Source: Flavobacteriales bacterium UBA5692 (GTDB taxonomy: Bacteria; Bacteroidota; Bacteroidia; Flavobacteriales_D; Sanyastnellaceae). Taken from it: DNA of 7,886 nucleotides. Positions 1-6,817 of the stretch are shown piece after piece. Numbering within the stretch: the stretch's first letter is position 1; every line of letters starts with the position of its first letter. Under the pieces are notes generated by a model, which saw nothing but the letters and a program-made list of their open reading frames with translations, did no database searches and had not been told where the DNA came from. The position numbers were made by a program, and so were the translations under genes. The DNA is taken from contig DIHQ01000130.1 of NCBI GenBank assembly GCA_002420235.1, positions 1 to 7,886 on the forward strand, given 5' to 3'.

Positions 1-1365
1 ACCGTCTGAGAATTGCTCTTTTTGCCGCCAAAGAACTTCATCAGGGATAAGGCCTTCAAAGGATTCGCGAATGATGTGCTTTTCAATTTTGCCTTTACCC
101 CCCATTTTTACTGCGGGATCTAGGTTCATCGCGTAGTTGACGAAGGGCTTGTGTAAAAACGGAACGCGCGTCTCTATCCCCCAAGCCATCATGGACTTAT
201 TGGCTCTTGAGCAGTCGTATTTATTTAAAGCTCGGACCTTGCGTACTGTTTCTTCGTGAAACTCCTGAGTATTAGGGGCCATGTGAAAATAGAGGTATCC
301 ACCAAACAATTCGTCAGCACCCTCGCCGCTGAGGACCATTTTTATTCCCATCGCTTTTATCTGTCGCGCCATTAAGTACATGGGGGTCGATGCTCGAATG
401 GTCGTAACGTCGTAAGTTTCGATATGCTTAATGACGTCTTCTAGTGCATCAAGGCCCTCTTGGACGGTAAAAACCAGAGGGTGGTGTATTGTGCCAATGT
501 GGTCGGCCACTTTTTGAGCAGCAGCTACATCAGGGCTACCTTCAAGACCAATGCTAAAGCTGTGTACCTGAGGCCACCACGCCTCAGAATTATCCTCATC
601 GTCCACGCGGTTTTGTGAGAAATTTTTGGCGAGCGCGGCAATAATTGAGGAGTCCAGTCCGCCGCTAATAAGTAAGCCATAGGGGACATCACCCATTAAA
701 TGGGATTTCACGGAACGCTCCAATTCCGCTCTTAATTCCTCTTTTTTGTAGGCTCGTTTGGGTGCCGTTTCCCAATTCATCCATAACTCGTCGTAATAAG
801 GTTGAGGTGCTGCATCCTCCGAGGACCAAACGTGTCCAGGTGGGAACTCACTAATATCCTCGCAGTAGGGTTCAATCCCTTTCATTTCTGATGCAATCAT
901 TAAGGCTCCTTCGGATGTGTGGCCGTAGTAAAGTGGAATGATTCCAATCGGGTCACGACCAATCAACCACTGATTCTTGGTGACGTCGCATAAAACAAAA
1001 GCAAACATGCCCTCCAAGTGATCAACCAGATTACGCCCGAACTCTCTATACAAGCCGAGTATGACTTCGCAGTCACTTCCTGTTTGGTAAGGGAAAGATG
1101 GGGTTTTGGAGCGGATTTGTTTGTGGTTGTAAATTTCTCCGTTCACGGCTAATGCCGTTCCGGTGTCTCGGTCCAACAAGGGTTGTGCACCGCTCGTGAC
1201 GTCCACAATAGCGAGGCGTTCATGTGCCAACACAGTCCGTTCACATTGGAAAACACCAGACCAATCGGGTCCACGATGTCGTTGCCTTTTCGAAATAGTG
1301 AGGGCAGCTGCGCGCAGTTCATCTGCTGTAGCGTCGGAGTTGAGGATCGCGGTAATTGAACACAT
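1..1365 (-). CDS. asnB: Asparagine synthase (glutamine-hydrolysing), class B; 3' end outside window
   Basis: Makes asparagine from aspartate, ATP and glutamine in the cytoplasm. The 455 visible residues run in frame from the ATG at 1365-1363 to the left edge, and closely follow E. coli AsnB as I recall it (about 554 residues), so roughly 100 C-terminal residues are missing. The N-terminal class II glutaminase domain starts MCSI, giving Cys2 as the nucleophile exposed after Met removal. It keeps HERLAIVD (Arg50), NGEIYN (75-80) and GSDCE (96-100). The synthetase domain carries the ATP-pyrophosphatase loop SGGLDSS (234-240), then VLSGEGADELFGGY (344-357), and the window edge falls in WRQKEQFSDG (446-455). 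The start is fixed because Cys must follow Met. No clear Shine-Dalgarno is visible, which is usual for Bacteroidota. It is transcribed divergently from the S8 peptidase. No frameshift is seen. Identification is very secure. Confidence 0.97.
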   Translation of the reverse strand, partial: MCSITAILNSDATADELRAAALTISKRQRHRGPDWSGVFQCERTVLAHERLAIVDVTSGAQPLLDRDTGTALAVNGEIYNHKQIRSKTPSFPYQTGSDCEVILGLYREFGRNLVDHLEGMFAFVLCDVTKNQWLIGRDPIGIIPLYYGHTSEGALMIASEMKGIEPYCEDISEFPPGHVWSSEDAAPQPYYDELWMNWETAPKRAYKKEELRAELERSVKSHLMGDVPYGLLISGGLDSSIIAALAKNFSQNRVDDEDNSEAWWPQVHSFSIGLEGSPDVAAAQKVADHIGTIHHPLVFTVQEGLDALEDVIKHIETYDVTTIRASTPMYLMARQIKAMGIKMVLSGEGADELFGGYLYFHMAPNTQEFHEETVRKVRALNKYDCSRANKSMMAWGIETRVPFLHKPFVNYAMNLDPAVKMGGKGKIEKHIIRESFEGLIPDEVLWRQKEQFSDG

Positions 1366-1435
1366 GGTCAAACTTTACTTTGCATTAGCTACGTATGAGA
1401 CAGGGCGGATGTTTCATTTTGGTCCATCAAATTCC

Positions 1436-1468
1436 ATACCTGAGTAATACCTTTGGAATACCTCAGAA
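1436..1468. repeat. Three tandem 11-bp units (ATACCTNNGNA), operator-like
   Basis: ATACCT occurs at 1436, 1447 and 1458, exactly 11 bases apart. The three contiguous units are ATACCTGAGTA, ATACCTTTGGA and ATACCTCAGAA, which also share G at position 9 and A at position 11. They lie 11 to 43 bases before the peptidase start and about 71-103 bases upstream of asnB. The middle unit contains the candidate -7 element. Direct repeats at one helical turn are the binding layout of OmpR/PhoB-type response regulators (for example the 11-bp-spaced pho box). That assignment is inference; the repeat itself is read directly. Confidence 0.6.
1448..1455 (+). promoter_or_regulatory. Candidate Bacteroidota -7 promoter element TACCTTTG
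   Basis: TACCTTTG fits the Bacteroidota consensus TANNTTTG recognised by their primary sigma factor, 23 bases before the peptidase ATG at 1479. This would give a short leader of roughly 15-20 bases. The expected TTTG -33 element is not at the ideal distance: the nearest, within TTTTGG at 1417-1422, ends 26 bases upstream, several bases too far. The site is therefore plausible but unproven. It sits inside the second 11-bp repeat unit, so a protein bound there would interfere with transcription initiation. Confidence 0.4.
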
Positions 1469-1478
1469 ATTTAAAATT

Positions 1479-4400
1479 ATGATTGGGAAACCTAAACTCG
1501 CTCTATTCACTGCAATGCTTTGTGCAAATGCGTCACTTTTCGGTCAAATTGCAGCAGATGAAACGCCTTTCATTGAAAACCAATTGTTGGTTATGTTGGC
1601 CGACCATGTTGAGCCAGCTAAGGTGCTGACGGAATTAGCATTGGATATAAATTTTGAGGTACTCGGTGTCCCGTCGCCGTCCACCAATATTTACCTACTC
1701 TACCTTTCGGGCGAGGATTGGGCTGAATCGATGAGTAAATTTAAAGCCCATCGCCATGTACGCGCCGTGCAGCTGAATCACCTGGTTTCCGAGCGAGAGA
1801 CAGTACCGAATGACCCTAACTTCGGGCAGCAGTGGCACCATGTTGAGTCAGGTGATCACGACATTGATTCAGATCTTGCATGGGACGTCACAACTGGAGG
1901 TGTTGCAGGCAATGGTGCGCGTATCGTAGTGGCCGTGCTAGAAGGGGGTGGTTCAAATTACAGCCATGCCGACCTCATCGATAATCACTGGACCAATCCC
2001 GGAGAAGTACCAGACAATGGGGTGGATGACGATGACAACGGCTACGTTGACGATTACAATGGTTGGAATGTGGGTAACAACAGCGACAACATTGCCGGCG
2101 GTGGCCACGGTACTTCAGTCAGCGGTATGATTGGCGCCACTGGGAACAATGGTACTGGTGGAGCTGGCGTGAATTGGGATGTGGACATCATGCAGGTCGA
2201 CATGGCCAATGGACTATCCGAAAGTAACGTCATTGCAGCTTACGAATACCCTAAAACATTGAGAGACCAGTTCAACTCATCAGATGGAGAGGAAGGCGCG
2301 TTCGTTGTTGCTACAAATGCATCTTGGGGTATTGATCAAGCCAATCCGGCTAACTATCCGGCTTGGTGTGCATATTATGATGAACTAGGTGCCACAGGCA
2401 TCTTAAATTGTGGTGCCACCGCAAACCAAAATTGGAACATTGATAATGTTGGCGATATGCCTACCGGATGTACTTCGGAGTACATGGTTTCTGTCACGGC
2501 GACAAATGATAACGATGTTAGAACCTTCAGCGCTTATGGTATTGAGAGCATTGACCTTGGCGCTCCAGGCGATCAGGTGTACTTACCCAGTGGTTCGAGT
2601 AACTACGGCAATACCAGTGGCACGTCGTTTGCAAGTCCATGCGTTGCCGGTGCAATCGCCCTTGTGTACAGCGTTCCTTGTCCCGACCTGGCAGAACTTG
2701 CCATTGCCAACCCGCAAGGAGCAGCGGATCTAGTCCTCGGATACATTTATGATGGTGTAGATGCGGTGCCTAATCTGCTCACCGAAGTGGCAACAGGTGG
2801 ACGACTCAATGTGGCCAACTCTGTCAACCTTGCTATGGCGGGATGTGGCCCGTTGGATTGCTCCATTGAGTCTTTTATGGCGAGCTCTGAATGCATTTAT
2901 GACATGGGTGCGGATACGGTACTGACGATTGCTACTTTAGAGGCTTCGTTTTCCAATTTTTTATGCGCAGCAGACATCGTGTGCTTTAAAGATTCGGCTG
3001 CCGAGGAATGGACGTGTGAATCAATTGAGGGTCTGGGCGAGGGTCTGAGCAGTGCTTCAGCCTTAACACTGGATGGTTTGGTGCCAAACACCTCTTACGA
3101 AGTTTTTTTCTCACTCGATACGCTAGTTAGTGATACCATCACCTTCATAACGCCTGATTGTAATTTATTGGTCCCGGGCTGTACTGACCCTAGCGCTTTA
3201 AATTATGATGAGATGGCCACTATCGACGATGGCGGTTGTGAGTTTCCCTGCACGGACGTAGTTCTCACGATTACCACGGATTGCTGGCCGGAGGAAGTAG
3301 GGTGGACAATTGTAAGCGAAGGCGGTGAAGAATTAGCTAGTGTTGAAACGGATACCTACCAAACCGAGGAAGTCGAAGAGGTTTGGGAAGGATGCATCAC
3401 TAATGGATGCCATGTTTTGACAATAACTGATGATTATGGCGATGGCATGTTTGGAAGCCAGTGGGGATCTTGCGATGTCGATGGAAACTATCTTTTAACT
3501 ACATCGGAGGGGGTTGTAATTGTGGCCATGGAAGATCCAGATTATGGCGATGGGATTTCGCACGATTTTTGTTTGCCGTTTGAGCCAGGTTGTACGGACA
3601 GCGAAGCGTGTAATTTCAATAATGAGGCAACGGTGGATGATGGTAGTTGCTACGGTGACGGTGATTCCTGTGATGATGGTGACGAAACAACTGTTTTCGA
3701 CTTCTACAACGCCGAATGCGAGTGTGCTGGTGTTCCAGTGGTTCTAGGTTGCCTAGATGAGGCTGCGTGCAATTTTGATTTGGAGGCCAATGTGGATGAC
3801 GGTAGCTGCTATTCGGCTGGCGATGCTTGTGAAGATGGGGACGAAGAGACCGTCTTTGACGCTTATAATGAAAACTGCCAGTGTGAAGGCGTACCTATTG
3901 TTCTAGGTTGCTTGGACGAGACTGCATGTAACTTTGACTCGGAGGCCAATGTAGATGACACGTCCTGTTTCTATGTTGCGCAGGGTACGATTACAGGTGC
4001 TGAGACTGCGACTGATATGACCACAGAAAGCTACACTTATAACGGTGATGCTGCACACAATTACACGTGGTCGGTAAGCGGCGGGTTATTCCAAGGCGAA
4101 TCAAGTGGTACCGGCGTCTTATCTGTAGAGGTGCTGTGGTCCGCCACGGGAAATGGGTCGGTATCAGTGACGGAAACTGACACTACAGGATGCAGTGGAT
4201 ATGTTGTTTTGGAGGTGAACTTATTGGTGAATTCTGTAAGCGAATTACAGCTTGTGGGTATGGTGATGTTCCCTAATCCAGCTAAAGACATCCTGACGCT
4301 CTCAGCGCAAGATGCAATCCATAAGCCCGAGTGGTTGGACCTTGTGGATTTGCGTGGACAAATCGTACGAACTTGGCCAGCATTGGATACGCGAATTACA

Positions 4401-4496
4401 TTGGATGTGCAAGATTTGGCAGTGGGCACATATACGCTTCGAGTTGGAATGGAAAATGGAACCATTGCGACTGCTCCGGTGGTAATCCAACGATAA
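1479..4496 (+). CDS. Secreted multidomain subtilisin-like (S8) serine peptidase with type IX secretion sorting domain
   Basis: Predicted secreted or surface-anchored endopeptidase of 1005 residues. Residues 1 to about 23 form a signal peptide (KPK, then a hydrophobic stretch). Residues 32-110 resemble an inhibitory prodomain. The catalytic domain (about 115-455) has VAVLEGGG (151-158), an Asp-rich Ca-site-like loop (179-192), HGTSVSG (His210), TANQN (oxyanion Asn316) and GTSFASP (Ser383). Glu155 (codon 1941-1943) stands where the family has the catalytic Asp. Then follow a fibronectin-like region (461-560), a Cys-rich repeat (567-587), a domain with two DYGDG motifs (591-699), three 53-residue-period repeats (704-830), a PKD-like domain (about 835-917) and a C-terminal sorting domain (about 925-1005: FPNPAKD, DLRG, YTLRV). 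The ATG at 1479 is chosen over one at 1395 because it begins directly with the signal peptide. Proteolytic activity is likely but depends on Glu155 being functional. Confidence 0.93.
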   Translation: MIGKPKLALFTAMLCANASLFGQIAADETPFIENQLLVMLADHVEPAKVLTELALDINFEVLGVPSPSTNIYLLYLSGEDWAESMSKFKAHRHVRAVQLNHLVSERETVPNDPNFGQQWHHVESGDHDIDSDLAWDVTTGGVAGNGARIVVAVLEGGGSNYSHADLIDNHWTNPGEVPDNGVDDDDNGYVDDYNGWNVGNNSDNIAGGGHGTSVSGMIGATGNNGTGGAGVNWDVDIMQVDMANGLSESNVIAAYEYPKTLRDQFNSSDGEEGAFVVATNASWGIDQANPANYPAWCAYYDELGATGILNCGATANQNWNIDNVGDMPTGCTSEYMVSVTATNDNDVRTFSAYGIESIDLGAPGDQVYLPSGSSNYGNTSGTSFASPCVAGAIALVYSVPCPDLAELAIANPQGAADLVLGYIYDGVDAVPNLLTEVATGGRLNVANSVNLAMAGCGPLDCSIESFMASSECIYDMGADTVLTIATLEASFSNFLCAADIVCFKDSAAEEWTCESIEGLGEGLSSASALTLDGLVPNTSYEVFFSLDTLVSDTITFITPDCNLLVPGCTDPSALNYDEMATIDDGGCEFPCTDVVLTITTDCWPEEVGWTIVSEGGEELASVETDTYQTEEVEEVWEGCITNGCHVLTITDDYGDGMFGSQWGSCDVDGNYLLTTSEGVVIVAMEDPDYGDGISHDFCLPFEPGCTDSEACNFNNEATVDDGSCYGDGDSCDDGDETTVFDFYNAECECAGVPVVLGCLDEAACNFDLEANVDDGSCYSAGDACEDGDEETVFDAYNENCQCEGVPIVLGCLDETACNFDSEANVDDTSCFYVAQGTITGAETATDMTTESYTYNGDAAHNYTWSVSGGLFQGESSGTGVLSVEVLWSATGNGSVSVTETDTTGCSGYVVLEVNLLVNSVSELQLVGMVMFPNPAKDILTLSAQDAIHKPEWLDLVDLRGQIVRTWPALDTRITLDVQDLAVGTYTLRVGMENGTIATAPVVIQR
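3177..3239 (+). repeat. Isolated Cys-rich repeat, GCTDPSALNY type
   Basis: Encodes residues 567-587 of the S8 peptidase: GCTDPSALNY, then an acidic stretch ending DDGGC. It matches the short Bacteroidota repeat GCTDPxAxNYxxxATxDDGSC, with two cysteines and several aspartates that could suit a disulfide or metal-binding loop. It is separated from the other three copies by the DYGDG-containing domain. Confidence 0.75.
3432..3553 (+). repeat. Paired DYGDG motifs with an exact 14-base repeat
   Basis: The 14-mer gattatggcgatgg occurs at 3432-3445 and 3540-3553, 108 bases apart, encoding DYGDG at residues 652-656 and 688-692 of the peptidase. The domain around them (about 591-699) resembles the Bacteroidota surface-protein module with a CYxFxIxDxYGDG core (here CHVLTITDDYGDG, 644-656). 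The acidic loops suggest a metal-binding or structural role, which is inference. Confidence 0.55.
3588..3968 (+). repeat. Two and a half 53-residue Cys-rich tandem repeats within the peptidase
   Basis: Units begin at 3588, 3747 and 3906, a strict 159-base (53-residue) period. Each starts GC(T/L)D...ACNF...A(T/N)VDD.SC. The first two continue with a second half of the form GD.C.DGDE.TVFD.YN..C.C.GVP.V. The third stops after its first half (DDTSC rather than DDGSC) and runs into the PKD-like domain. DNA identity is lower than protein similarity, so the duplications are old or under selection. Such repeats are common in Flavobacteriales secreted proteins; their function is not firmly known. Confidence 0.85.
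4251..4493 (+). other. Type IX secretion (Por-type) C-terminal sorting domain
   Basis: Residues about 925-1005 of the S8 peptidase form a small beta-rich tail. It has the hallmark FPNPAKD at the start, a central LVDLRGQIV strand pair, and LAVGTYTLRV near the end. In this family (type A sorting domain) the tail directs passage through the outer-membrane type IX translocon and is usually cleaved. It implies that the host encodes a type IX system elsewhere. Confidence 0.9.
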
Positions 4497-4510
4497 GGAA
4501 TGTTAGACAT

Positions 4511-4534
4511 AATTGGGCTCAATAAGGCCCAATT
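4511..4534. terminator. Candidate bidirectional terminator hairpin between convergent genes
   Basis: A perfect inverted repeat, AATTGGGC (4511-4518) and GCCCAATT (4527-4534), encloses an 8-base loop. It lies 14 bases after the peptidase stop, and the stop codon of the convergent methyltransferase (4521-4519) falls in the loop. Being symmetric it could serve both transcripts. No long T-run follows on either strand, so intrinsic termination would be weak. Confidence 0.45.
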
Positions 4535-5379
4535 TGGAACCAAAAAGAACCGCCATGGCGTTCAACTCCTTGGAGATTTTTGTGCTGCCAAAGTGGTGTC
4601 AACATCGTTTGCATATCCGGTTGCTGCGAAACCCAAAATGCGGGAAATATAGGGCGGTAGCGTTCAGGATTGCTCATCACCATAGCTGCGAGTAAGTATT
4701 GCTCTGAATAGCCTCGGTCACACATTTCCTGTGGGTAATCCCAAGGCAAGTAAACATCATGTACTTGTACGATAACGCCTTGTTTGAGTCGGGGTAGCCA
4801 TTCCAAGAAGAAGACAGTCGCATCCGAATTGGGCAAGGCGCGGTGGCTGTTGTCGATAAACAGAATATCATTGGCTTCCAGTTCATCTGCCAACTCGATA
4901 CCAATTTGCTCAAATGGCTGTCTAACAATTCGCTGAGACAATTGATCGATGTCGGCCCGAGGACAGGGATCGATGCTGATAATCTCGGAATCGGTACTGT
5001 ATTGATTTTTGGCTGCAGCAGCGATTAACGTGGAGTTACCCGAACCGACTTCCATGTATTTTCGCGGCTTTCGATCCGCGATGAACATGTACAGAGCCGC
5101 CATATCCAGTCCGGGAAGGAAGCTGTTGTTCCAAGCTGGTAGGAGAGGGTTGGACTCGTCAGATCGCTTCCGAATGGAGTGCAGTTGTTTTTTGTAATTC
5201 AAAATTCGCTTCAGCTCCTCCGTAAAGGTGGTTCTGTGACCCTCAAGAATCGCATGAATTTCCATCAATCCACTGCCTGTTTCAGGACGTGAACGTGGCT
5301 CGAAATTCACACGGTAATCGAGATGAAGTGTTTGCCAACTGCTGGAAACAAAGCGGTAAAAAGATTTAAGGACTCTCAC
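4519..5379 (-). CDS. Class I SAM-dependent methyltransferase, substrate unknown
   Basis: A 286-residue cytoplasmic protein with a Rossmann-type methyltransferase core. Motif I is YMEVGSGNST (108-117), binding SAM. ISIDP (135-139) provides the acidic residue expected to hold the ribose. DILFIDNSH (171-179) and GVIVQVHDVYLP (201-212) resemble the Methyltransf_24-type group, where the Asp/His residues often bind a metal. About 100 residues precede motif I, including a basic, possibly helical stretch (50-75). The start is GTG at 5379-5377, sharing four bases (GTGA) with the stop of the acyltransferase upstream. There is no other start codon back to the previous in-frame stop, and the next internal Met is residue 39. 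It is the last gene of the minus-strand operon. The substrate cannot be read; with an acyltransferase next door a lipid or small-molecule substrate is possible but speculative. Confidence 0.85.
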   Translation of the reverse strand: MRVLKSFYRFVSSSWQTLHLDYRVNFEPRSRPETGSGLMEIHAILEGHRTTFTEELKRILNYKKQLHSIRKRSDESNPLLPAWNNSFLPGLDMAALYMFIADRKPRKYMEVGSGNSTLIAAAAKNQYSTDSEIISIDPCPRADIDQLSQRIVRQPFEQIGIELADELEANDILFIDNSHRALPNSDATVFFLEWLPRLKQGVIVQVHDVYLPWDYPQEMCDRGYSEQYLLAAMVMSNPERYRPIFPAFWVSQQPDMQTMLTPLWQHKNLQGVERHGGSFWFQIGPY

Positions 5380-6140
5380 CCAATTTGCTCTTTGGATATC
5401 TCTTCATCCCATTCACGGCGTAAATGCAAGATTTCTTTTTCGGTCCATGCACGTGTTTTTTCGAGCATCTCACCGCCATCTGGGAGGCAGTATGTTGGGC
5501 CATATGAAACCTTGACATCGATGTATTTCGCACCAAATTGTTTCCAAGCGTGAGGTACAAACATCGACTTCCCGACCCAAGCGATGTTGGGATCTTTATA
5601 TTCTATTGCAAACGGTGTAACAGGGAAGCCTCCTTCTGCGCTGATGTAAAACATCGATGGTCTGTATTCCAGTAAATCTGGCCCAGTGTGGGTTGTACCC
5701 TCCGGAAAAATCACAATACCGAAACCATCTTGCAATCGTCGCTTTACAGATTCCCGAGTTTCTCTCCGACTTTCTTTGCTTTTTCTGTTGACCCAAATCG
5801 TCCCTAGGAGGGTAGCTCCCCATCCGATGATGGGCCACGATTTGCTTTCAATCCTTCCTACGAATACCACCGGGGTTTTAGCGGGAATCATAACTGCATC
5901 AACGTAACTACGGTGGTTTCCCATGAAAATGGAAGGTTCCTCAGGTAATTCACCTTTAACGGACACCCGAATCCCCATCAGTGTATACACTCGATGGATA
6001 TATTCAATAAGAATGCGATGGATGCGTTTGCGATCCGCACCGTGGCTAAGATGAACTACCCCAAGCTTCAGTGTGTAGGCCAGACTCAGAAATAAAAAGC
6101 CGGGAATACGGTAACATGAACGTAGAAATCGCGCAATCAT
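5376..6140 (-). CDS. 1-acyl-sn-glycerol-3-phosphate acyltransferase family protein (PlsC-like)
   Basis: A 254-residue membrane-associated acyltransferase of the PlsC/LPLAT family, expected to add a fatty acyl chain to lysophosphatidic acid or a related lysolipid at the inner membrane. Motif I is NHRSYVD (75-81), the HX4D catalytic pair (His76, Asp81). Motif II corresponds to the WVNRKSKESR region (116-125). Motif III is IFPEGTT (144-150), which contacts the phosphate, and motif IV is VTPFAIEY (174-181). A hydrophobic segment (about 12-30) near the N-terminus fits membrane attachment. Length is normal for the family. Its ATG (6140-6138) overlaps the pseudouridine synthase stop as ATGA, and its own stop overlaps the methyltransferase start. 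Whether it is the main PlsC or acts on another lipid (for example an ornithine or glycine lipid precursor, as known in Bacteroidota) cannot be decided. Confidence 0.9.
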   Translation of the reverse strand: MIARFLRSCYRIPGFLFLSLAYTLKLGVVHLSHGADRKRIHRILIEYIHRVYTLMGIRVSVKGELPEEPSIFMGNHRSYVDAVMIPAKTPVVFVGRIESKSWPIIGWGATLLGTIWVNRKSKESRRETRESVKRRLQDGFGIVIFPEGTTHTGPDLLEYRPSMFYISAEGGFPVTPFAIEYKDPNIAWVGKSMFVPHAWKQFGAKYIDVKVSYGPTYCLPDGGEMLEKTRAWTEKEILHLRREWDEEISKEQIG

Positions 6141-6817
6141 TCGCGCGAAGATAGGTTGAAGCGTCGGATGAAATCGGATTGGTCAACGAAGGGGAGCTTT
6201 CTGAATTTTCTAGAAGGCTTGGCCTCGATATCGACTTTAAAGTGGCGAATCATGGGGTGATCGAAAGCCACACCATAGGCACAGAGGAATAGCCCCTTGC
6301 CTTTGTAGCGATTTCCGGGAATGCTATAGTGGTCGTCTCCGACAATGCCATGACCAGATTGGAACAAATGGCGTCGGATTTGGTGGGTTCGACCGGTTAT
6401 TGGTTCAGCATGGATGAAGCTGACTGGCCCTGCCCCGGCGATGCGCCCTTTCGCCAATAATGCCAAATGGGTTGTGGCAGGTTTCCCATCCAAAGGCCAC
6501 GCCGTAGTCATTGCAATGGGAAATTGCTCGTGCACCAAGGCCACATAACGTTTTGTGATGCTTCTCTTTTCGAATAGTAATCCCATTGCACGTGCTGCTT
6601 GTTTGTATTTTCCGAACACTACCCAACCACTGGTTCCGAAGTCCAAGCGATGGCAGGGCAAAACTCCGGACCCCGGAGGTGTGCACAAAGTCCGATTTAC
6701 AATTCGATCAAATGTGCGCCCGCTGTTGCCGGAAGTCAAAATACCGTGTGGTTTCCAGGCGATCACGAAGTGCTCGTCCTCGAAGCCTAAATGGGCTTGT
6801 GTGGCGGTTAGGCTCAC
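6137..6817 (-). CDS. RluA/TruC-family RNA pseudouridine synthase
   Basis: A 226-residue enzyme that would isomerise uridine to pseudouridine in tRNA or rRNA. The catalytic motif CHRLDFGTSG (55-64) contains the nucleophile Asp59. KRYVALVH (89-96) and TGRTHQIRRHL (141-151) are the other conserved family blocks, followed by GIVGDDHY (157-164). The RRH and IVGD features recall TruC (tRNA U65) more than RluA, and KGKGLFLCAY (172-181) resembles Bacteroidota homologues, but the target RNA is uncertain. There is no N-terminal S4 RNA-binding domain. The start is GTG at 6817-6815, overlapping the prolyl oligopeptidase stop as GTGA. No other start exists before the upstream in-frame stop, and the next Met (residue 78) would delete the catalytic motif, so GTG is effectively required. 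Confidence 0.9.
   Translation of the reverse strand: MSLTATQAHLGFEDEHFVIAWKPHGILTSGNSGRTFDRIVNRTLCTPPGSGVLPCHRLDFGTSGWVVFGKYKQAARAMGLLFEKRSITKRYVALVHEQFPIAMTTAWPLDGKPATTHLALLAKGRIAGAGPVSFIHAEPITGRTHQIRRHLFQSGHGIVGDDHYSIPGNRYKGKGLFLCAYGVAFDHPMIRHFKVDIEAKPSRKFRKLPFVDQSDFIRRFNLSSRE

Noticed and set aside
1163..1447. Open frame of 94 codons on the plus strand
   Set aside because: It is antisense to the well-conserved 5' part of asnB and its translation (Arg/Ser-rich) matches no family I recognise.
1431..1462. Inverted repeat ATTCCA...TGGAAT upstream of the peptidase
   Set aside because: Only 6 bp of stem with a 17-base loop; it overlaps the direct-repeat array, which is the stronger explanation.
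1395..1478. Upstream in-frame ATG at 1395 as the start of the S8 peptidase
   Set aside because: It would add 28 residues with no secretion character before a good signal peptide that begins at the ATG at 1479, and would place the candidate promoter and the tandem repeats inside the gene.
1366..1478. A promoter for asnB on the minus strand
   Set aside because: No TANNTTTG with a suitably spaced TTTG was found; the nearest match has the wrong internal spacing and sits directly against the start codon.
4061..4543. Open frame of 160 codons on the minus strand
   Set aside because: It lies antisense to the PKD-like and sorting domains of the peptidase and shows no recognisable domain.
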